Shown: piece by piece, positions 58,574-64,000 of the stretch
Layout of the letters: every line of letters begins with the position of its first letter
Position numbering within the stretch: position 1 is the first letter of the stretch
Assembly: GCA_023433705.1 (NCBI GenBank)
Contig: JAEYUC010000046.1
Span: forward strand, 25,797-89,796
Origin: Pseudomonadota bacterium
Lineage (GTDB): Bacteria; Pseudomonadota; Gammaproteobacteria; Steroidobacterales; Steroidobacteraceae
DNA: 64,000 nucleotides
Reading direction: 5' to 3'
The notes under the pieces: generated by a model
Told to the model about the DNA's origin: nothing
Database searches by the model: none
Seen by the model: only the letters and a program-made list of their open reading frames with translations
Translations under genes and position numbers: made by a program

Positions 58574-58605
58574 GCCGCGCGCGTCCCCCACGCCCGCGGC
58601 TTTTT
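58574..58605 (+). terminator. Terminator of the tRNA-Ser transcript
   Basis: Stem 58574-58584 with 58590-58600 (11 positions, one C-C mismatch), loop CCCCC, followed by TTTTT (58601-58605). It lies just upstream of the ribosome site GGAG of the giant repeat protein gene. Confidence 0.85.
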
Positions 58606-58623
58606 CATTGCCGGAGCGCCCAA

Positions 58624-61600
58624 GTGAACGCATCTCGCCGCCTCGCCTTGCTCGCCTTCTTCCTGTGCGGATCACCGTTCGCCTGGTCTCAGACCACGCT
58701 CTGGTGCGACATGGAGTCCGACTACCACCCGTGCTACGTGCGGAATGGCGAGATCACCAATCCCACGACGGGCGAAACGGAGATCATCGAAGAGCTGATC
58801 TTCAATCCGTATGGGTCCGTCCGCACGGACGCGGGTCACTACCTGTGGGCAGGGCCCACCGACATCGGCACGACCTTCACGATTCCGGGCACGGATGAAG
58901 TTCCCGAGCTGCCGGAACTGCCTCCCGACAACACCGTGACACCGCCATTTCCTGGACGCCCGTACCAGGAGTATCGCCCCGAGGTTCCCGCGATCACCTA
59001 TACGATCGTCGACCATGCCTTCGCCGTCGACGAGGATCCGGATGACGGCGTCGATCCGGATTTCCTCGGCATCGTGTGCGATCCGGCTTGTGGCGGCGCG
59101 ACGGGTTACATCGCGTTCACCTTCGTGCCCAGTGGCGAGACACGCCCGGACGGACTAGACGGATCTCCGGGCCGCGACGCCGAGGTCATCCGCCCCCCGC
59201 AGGTCAGCGGCAGCAACCGTTTCGTCGAGAATCACAACGGCTCCTGGGGCTCGAGCGGCCGTAGCGGCTGGGGCATCGAGATCTGCTTCTTCGGCTGCTG
59301 GACCATCGGTGAATCGGCCAATCCCGGCGAGCCGGGCCTGCCGGCGCCCGCCATCGACTACGATCTAACTACCACGCAGACCAACGGCGATCTCCATACG
59401 TCGCTCGACGAGGCACCGGCCCTCGTCGTGACCAGCCGCGGCGGCAACGGCGGCTCGGGCGGCAACGCCTGGGGCGCGCTGCCGGCCGCCCGGGGTGGGG
59501 CCGCCGGTGTCGGCGGCGACGTCGAAGTCGATTCGTTCGTGAACATCACGACCTCCGGTCGCGAGTCGCACGGCATGTTCATCCAGAGTCGCGCGGGCAC
59601 GGGTGGCGAGGGTGGCAGTGGATACATCGCCAGCAGCGGCGCGGGCGGCGGCGACGCCGCGCAGGGCGGCACCGCGACGGCGCGCAACCACGGCGTCATC
59701 GTCACGAGCGGTAACGGCGCGGTCGGCGTCTACGCCCAGAGTCTCGGTGGCGGCGGCGGAGCCGGCGGCGACTCGTACGGCCTCGTCGGCGATGCCGGCA
59801 CGGGCAGCCCGGGCGGCCATGGCGGCGCGGCGAACGCCACTAACTACGGCACGGTGCGCACGGGTGACGCCGTCGCGGGAACCGGCTATGCCGCACACGG
59901 CGTGTTCGCGCAGAGCGTCGGCGGTCCCGGCGGGAACGCCGGCGACTCGGGCGCGCTCGTCGTGGGGCTCGGCGGCAACGGCGCCGACGGCGGCAATGGC
60001 GGTGCGGCGACCGCGACCAACGCGGCCGGCGCACTCATCGTCACGCAGGGCAGCGGCGCGGTGGGCCTCTATGCGCAGTCGATCGGCGGCGGTGGCGGCG
60101 ACGGTGGATATGGCGTGGGCATCGCCGGCGTCGGCGGCACCGGCGCGGGCGGCGGCAACGGCGGCACCGCGACGGCGAACAACGAGCTGGATGCCAACAT
60201 CCTCACGACGGGAGACGGTGCCTACGGTGTTCTCGCGCAGAGTGTCGGCGGCGGCGGCGGCAACGGCGGCAATGGCAATGGCATCGGCGGCATCGGCGCG
60301 ACGGGCGCGGGTGGCGGCCAGGGTGGCCAGGCGACCATCGACAATCGCGGCTTCGTCGAGACGCGCGGCGATTATTCGCACGGCCTGCTCGCGCAGAGCA
60401 TCGGTGGCGGCGGCGGCGCGGGCGGCAATGGCAACGGCCTCGTCGGCCTCGGCGGCGGCGGCGCGACGGCGCGCAACGACAATCACGGCGGGCGGGTCGA
60501 CCTGACCAATCACGCGACCGGCGCGGTGCTGACGAGCGGCGAAGGCGCCGTCGGCATCTACGCGCAGAGCATCGGCGGCGGCGGCGGCACGGGCGCCGGC
60601 TCGGGCGGACTCGTCTCGGTTGGCGGCTCGGGCAGCGCGGGTGGCGACGGCCGCATCGTCAACGTCACCAACAACGGTGCGGTCGAGACGCACGGGGTCG
60701 ACGCGAAGGGCATCGTCGCGCAGAGCATCGGCGGCGGCGGTGGCTCCGCGAGCCGTTCGCACGGCGCCGCGGATCTCGGCGGCAGCGGCGGCGCGGGTGG
60801 CAACGGCGGCCACGTCACGGTGCGCACCGGCGTGGGTAGTTCGATCGTCACCGGCGGCGCGGGCGCGGACGGCATTCTCGCGCAGAGCATCGGCGGCGGC
60901 GGCGGCAGCGGCGCCAGCACCGGTGGCGTCGGCGGTCTCGGCGGCACCGGCACGGGCGGCGGCTCGGGCGGCCAGGTCACCGTCATCAACGACGGCAGCA
61001 TCGACACCGGTTACGACATCTATCTACCCGGCGCGGACGACCGCACCGGGTCGCGTGCGCGCGGCATCCTCGCGCAGAGCATCGGTGGCGGCGGCGGAAA
61101 CGGCGGCGACAGCGGCGGACTCGTCGCGATCGGCGGCGACGCCAGCCTCACCAGTCCCGCGGGCCTGGTCGAAGTGACGAACAACGGCGACATCACGACG
61201 CGCGGCTCGATTTCGAGCGCGATCGAGGCGACCAGTGTCGGTGGCGGCGGCGGCAGCGGCGGCTCGAGCGAAGGTGTGTTCATGACCATCGGCGGCAGCG
61301 GCGGTGGCGGCGGCAATGGCGGCGAGGTGTACATCGAGAACACCGGCTCGCTCGCGACGTTGGGCGACGATTCGCACGGCATCTTCGCGCAGTCCGTGGG
61401 CGGCGGCGGTGGCAACGGAGGCAATGCCGCTTCCATCTCGGTGTTCGGCGGCGTGACCGTCGGTGGCAATGGCGGCGGCGGCGGAGAGGCCTCGCGGGTG
61501 CGCATCGGGTCGGTGGGCTCCGCTCCCGGCGTGCGAACCATCGAGACTTACGGCGACCGCGCCAAGGGCGTGCTGGCGCAAAGCATCGGCGGCGGTGGCG

Positions 61601-64000
61601 GCAACGGCGGATTCGCCGCGAACGTCACGCTGGGCTGGGACGGCGCAGCGTCGGCGGCGGTGGGCGGCGCGGGTGGCGCCGGCAAACATGGCGGCGAAGT
61701 CCAGGTCTGGAACGACTGGAACATCTTCACCGACGGTCTCGACTCCGACGGCATCGTCGCGCAGTCGATCGGCGGCAGCGGCGGCAACGGCGGCTTCGCG
61801 CTCGCGTTCGCGGGCACGATGGGAGATTTCGGCGCGGCCGCGTTCGCGGCGGGCATCGGCGGCGAAGGCGGTGGTGGAGGCGACGGACGCACGGTGCAGA
61901 TGCGCGCCGGCGGCGACATCCAGACGCGCGGCGCGAACTCGGACGGCATCGTCGCGCAGTCGATCGGCGGTGGTGGCGGCACGGGCGGCTTCTCGATGTC
62001 GTTCGCGGTTGGCGGCGCTGGCGGTGCGGCGGCCTCGGCCGCGGTATCGGTCGGCGGCGCGGGCGGCGATGGCGGCAATGCCGGTCTCGTCGATGTCGAG
62101 TACAGGGGCGACATCGGCACCACGGGTGAGAACTCTTTCGGAGCGGTGCTGCAGGCGGTCGGTGGCCGAGGCGGCTCGGGCGGATTCACGGTCGCGGGCG
62201 CGGTTTCGGCGGGCGGGGGCGCTTCCGCCTCGGCGGCGGTCGGCGTCGGTGGCGACGGCGGCGGCGCGGGCAACGGCGGCGAAGTCCGCGCGACACTGAC
62301 CGGCAATCTCCAGACGAGCGGCGACCGCTCGACCGGACTCGTCGCGCAGTCCATCGGCGGTGCGGGCGGCAACGGCGGCTTCAACATCTCCGGAGTAGTT
62401 AGCGGTTCGGGCACGGGTACGGGCGGCGTTTCCGTTGGCGTCGGTGGCGCGGGCGGCGCCGGTGGACAGGGTGGCCGGGTGACGGCCACGTTCAACGGCA
62501 CGGCGATGACCCGCGGCGACGACGCGGACGCGGTGCTCATGCAGAGCGTCGGCGGTGGTGGCGGCAACGGTGGCATGAACACCTCAGGCGTCATCGTCGG
62601 CTCGGGCGGTGGCAGCGGCGCAGTCGCGGTCGGTGTCGGCGGCCAGGGTGGCGATGCCGGCAACGCGGGCGTGATCGTCGCGGCCGTCAACGGCTCGCTC
62701 GGCACGGAAGGCAACCGCTCGAGTGCGTTCATCGCGCAGAGTCTCGGTGGCGGCGGCGGCAACGGCGGTCTCAACGTTTCAGGCTCGGTGTCGGGCGCGG
62801 GCAGCGGATCTGGCGCAGTCGCGGTCGGCGTCGGTGGCGCGGGCGGCGGCGGTGGCAATGGCCTGGAGGTCACGGCGACGCTCAACGGCGACGCGGTGAC
62901 GCTGGGCGACGATGCAACCGCGGTCATCGCGCAGAGCGTCGGCGGTGGCGGCGGCAACGGCGGCATCGCGATCTCCGGTTCGTTGTCCGCTTCGGGCGGA
63001 ACGTCGGGCGCGGTCGCGGTCGGCGTCGGCGGCGCGGGCGGCGGCGGCGGCACGGCGGCGCTGACCATTCTCGACGTCACGGGCAACGTCGACACGGTCG
63101 GCGCCAACTCCGACGGCATCGTCGCGCAGAGCCTGGGCGGCGGCGGCGGCAATGGCGGGCTCACCGTGGCCGCGGGCGTGTCGATCGCCGGCGGTACGTC
63201 TGGCGCGGTCGGCGTCGGCGTGGGCGGATACGGTGGAGAGGGCGGTGGCGCGGGCGAAGTGCGCGCGACCGTCGTCGGCGACGTGCATACACGCGGCGCG
63301 CAGTCGGTCGGTATCACGGCGCAGAGCATCGGCGGTGGCGGCGGCAATGGCGGAATGACCATCGCCGGCGGACTCAACGCGGCGGGCGGCGCCGGCGCCG
63401 GCGTCGCGGTCGGCATCGGCGGTGGCGGCGCGAATGCGAGCCATGGCGCGAACGTGACGGCCAGCGTCGCGGGCAACATCCAAACGGAAGGGGACGAATC
63501 CGCGGGCCTGTTCGCGCAGAGCGTGGGCGGCGGCGGCGGCAGTGGTGGCATGAACGTCACCGGGGCGTTCTCGGCCACCGGCTCGAATGGTGGCGCGGTC
63601 GCGGTGGGCGTCGGCGGCTCGGGCGGCGGTGGCGGCAACGGTCTCGCGGTCACGGCGGAATTGACCGGCACCGCGGTCACGCGTGGCGACAATTCGATCG
63701 GCGTGTTCGCGCAGAGCCTGGGTGGCGGTGGCGGCAACGGTGGCATGAACATCAGCGGCGCCGTTGGCGCGGGCGGCGGCAACGCCGGCGCGGTTTCGGT
63801 GGGTGTGGGGGGCTCGGGCGGCGGCGCGGGAACCTCCGCGCTAACTACCCTGACGGTCGACGGCGCGGTCGCGACCTTCGGCGACAACTCCGGCGGCATC
63901 GTCGCGCAGAGCGTGGGCGGTGGCGGCGGCAACGGCGGCATGAACATCAGCGGCGCGGCCGCGGCGGCTGGCGCGCACGGCGCCTCGGTCGCCGTGGGCG
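58624..64000 (+). CDS. Giant glycine-rich repeat protein, probable autotransporter adhesin (3' end outside window)
   Basis: An open frame of 1792 codons with no stop, running off the window. The GTG at 58624 has GGAG 8 nt upstream and gives a signal peptide (NASRRLALLAFFLCGSPFAWS) with cleavage before QTT. About 240 residues of non-repetitive, Cys-containing sequence follow. From about residue 300 on, at least 25 repeats occur, each centred on G-[IVL]-x-AQS-[IVL]-GGGGG-x-GG. Repeat length is 52-64 residues in the first part and exactly 65 from 61750. Proteins with this repeat usually end in an outer-membrane beta-barrel (autotransporter), which would lie downstream. Function as a surface adhesin or biofilm protein is inference. 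Long open frames on the opposite strand here are mirror images of the repeats. Confidence 0.85.
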   Translation, partial: MNASRRLALLAFFLCGSPFAWSQTTLWCDMESDYHPCYVRNGEITNPTTGETEIIEELIFNPYGSVRTDAGHYLWAGPTDIGTTFTIPGTDEVPELPELPPDNTVTPPFPGRPYQEYRPEVPAITYTIVDHAFAVDEDPDDGVDPDFLGIVCDPACGGATGYIAFTFVPSGETRPDGLDGSPGRDAEVIRPPQVSGSNRFVENHNGSWGSSGRSGWGIEICFFGCWTIGESANPGEPGLPAPAIDYDLTTTQTNGDLHTSLDEAPALVVTSRGGNGGSGGNAWGALPAARGGAAGVGGDVEVDSFVNITTSGRESHGMFIQSRAGTGGEGGSGYIASSGAGGGDAAQGGTATARNHGVIVTSGNGAVGVYAQSLGGGGGAGGDSYGLVGDAGTGSPGGHGGAANATNYGTVRTGDAVAGTGYAAHGVFAQSVGGPGGNAGDSGALVVGLGGNGADGGNGGAATATNAAGALIVTQGSGAVGLYAQSIGGGGGDGGYGVGIAGVGGTGAGGGNGGTATANNELDANILTTGDGAYGVLAQSVGGGGGNGGNGNGIGGIGATGAGGGQGGQATIDNRGFVETRGDYSHGLLAQSIGGGGGAGGNGNGLVGLGGGGATARNDNHGGRVDLTNHATGAVLTSGEGAVGIYAQSIGGGGGTGAGSGGLVSVGGSGSAGGDGRIVNVTNNGAVETHGVDAKGIVAQSIGGGGGSASRSHGAADLGGSGGAGGNGGHVTVRTGVGSSIVTGGAGADGILAQSIGGGGGSGASTGGVGGLGGTGTGGGSGGQVTVINDGSIDTGYDIYLPGADDRTGSRARGILAQSIGGGGGNGGDSGGLVAIGGDASLTSPAGLVEVTNNGDITTRGSISSAIEATSVGGGGGSGGSSEGVFMTIGGSGGGGGNGGEVYIENTGSLATLGDDSHGIFAQSVGGGGGNGGNAASISVFGGVTVGGNGGGGGEASRVRIGSVGSAPGVRTIETYGDRAKGVLAQSIGGGGGNGGFAANVTLGWDGAASAAVGGAGGAGKHGGEVQVWNDWNIFTDGLDSDGIVAQSIGGSGGNGGFALAFAGTMGDFGAAAFAAGIGGEGGGGGDGRTVQMRAGGDIQTRGANSDGIVAQSIGGGGGTGGFSMSFAVGGAGGAAASAAVSVGGAGGDGGNAGLVDVEYRGDIGTTGENSFGAVLQAVGGRGGSGGFTVAGAVSAGGGASASAAVGVGGDGGGAGNGGEVRATLTGNLQTSGDRSTGLVAQSIGGAGGNGGFNISGVVSGSGTGTGGVSVGVGGAGGAGGQGGRVTATFNGTAMTRGDDADAVLMQSVGGGGGNGGMNTSGVIVGSGGGSGAVAVGVGGQGGDAGNAGVIVAAVNGSLGTEGNRSSAFIAQSLGGGGGNGGLNVSGSVSGAGSGSGAVAVGVGGAGGGGGNGLEVTATLNGDAVTLGDDATAVIAQSVGGGGGNGGIAISGSLSASGGTSGAVAVGVGGAGGGGGTAALTILDVTGNVDTVGANSDGIVAQSLGGGGGNGGLTVAAGVSIAGGTSGAVGVGVGGYGGEGGGAGEVRATVVGDVHTRGAQSVGITAQSIGGGGGNGGMTIAGGLNAAGGAGAGVAVGIGGGGANASHGANVTASVAGNIQTEGDESAGLFAQSVGGGGGSGGMNVTGAFSATGSNGGAVAVGVGGSGGGGGNGLAVTAELTGTAVTRGDNSIGVFAQSLGGGGGNGGMNISGAVGAGGGNAGAVSVGVGGSGGGAGTSALTTLTVDGAVATFGDNSGGIVAQSVGGGGGNGGMNISGAAAAAGAHGASVAVG
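61750..64000 (+). repeat. Exact 195-nt / 65-residue tandem repeat within the giant protein
   Basis: The codon for the Gly or Ala that opens the G-x-x-AQS motif recurs at 61750, 61945, 62140, 62335, 62530, 62725, 62920, 63115, 63310, 63505, 63700 and 63895, each exactly 195 nt apart. Units share GAVAVGVGGxGG, a polar strand (e.g. NGDAVTLGDDATAV) and the AQSxGGGGGNGG core. They differ at many positions, so these are diverged repeats under length constraint. Confidence 0.92.

Noticed and set aside
58346..58624. tRNA-Ser as an integration site for a mobile element
   Set aside because: No integrase gene or duplicated tRNA 3' end was seen in the window, and the tRNA is followed by its own terminator.
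59365..60813. A 482-residue Ala/Arg-rich minus-strand frame
   Set aside because: Low-complexity shadow of the same repeat gene, no recognisable domain.
61548..63947. A 799-residue Pro-rich open frame on the minus strand
   Set aside because: It is the mirror of the glycine-rich repeats (GGC/GGT read backwards as proline/alanine codons), has no ribosome site and ends with the repeat array. The plus frame has a signal peptide and family-like repeat.
61750..64000. CRISPR-like regular array
   Set aside because: The 195-nt periodicity is within one open reading frame with diverged, translated units; no short identical repeats with unique spacers.

Overview
The window is GC-rich chromosomal DNA (by eye about two thirds G+C) from a gammaproteobacterium. 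Two blocks keep the gene order known from Pseudomonas and E. coli. The first is kdsB / low-molecular-weight phosphatase / rne - rluC - maf - yceD - rpmF - plsX - fabH. The second is clpS - clpA - infA - aat - trxB - ftsK - lolA - rarA - crcB - serS. The mixture of a GH9 cellulase, a type II secretion set, a group III truncated globin operon and an imuA-imuB-dnaE2 mutasome would fit Steroidobacteraceae or nearby Nevskiales/Xanthomonadales-like lineages. That placement is inference from content, not a search result. No prophage, transposase or CRISPR array was seen.

Layout. 1-7.2 kb: kdsB, a MOSC protein, then three leftward genes (periplasmic TPR-GGDEF protein, small lipoprotein, PKD-metallopeptidase lipoprotein), then the phosphatase. 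7.2-14.8 kb: rne (leftward), rluC, maf (leftward) and the yceD-rpmF-plsX-fabH operon. 14.8-20.7 kb: a leftward, translationally coupled signalling operon (REC-PAS-histidine kinase, REC-HDOD, REC with a degenerate HD domain, REC) and a divergent PAS-histidine kinase. 20.8-30 kb: an alanine-zipper lipoprotein, a CrtI-like oxidoreductase divergent from lexA, and lexA followed by a glyoxalase-like gene, a DUF3224 gene, imuA, imuB and dnaE2. The lexA promoter holds a textbook SOS box. 30-36.2 kb: leftward gspC-D-E-F. 36.3-51 kb: the clpS-to-serS block. 51-52.4 kb: globin / lipoprotein / DUF6522 operon behind an FNR-type box. 52.4-58 kb: GH9 cellulase, then a membrane hybrid kinase convergent with a LuxR-type regulator. 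58.3 kb: tRNA-Ser(UGA). 58.6 kb to the end: a very large glycine-rich repeat protein, probably an autotransporter adhesin, running off the window.

The genes connect in several ways. Aat, ClpS and ClpA form the N-end-rule degradation route. LexA probably controls the ImuA/ImuB/DnaE2 mutagenic polymerase. GspC-F could export the cellulase. The globin operon looks tuned to low oxygen or nitric oxide.

The most notable non-coding signals are REP-like perfect palindromes of at least three families (about 1.6, 26.5/30.0 and 52.4 kb). One of them lies in frame inside imuB. The other striking signal is an exact 195-nt (65-residue) periodicity, present as 12 successive units, in the last 2.2 kb of the giant repeat protein.
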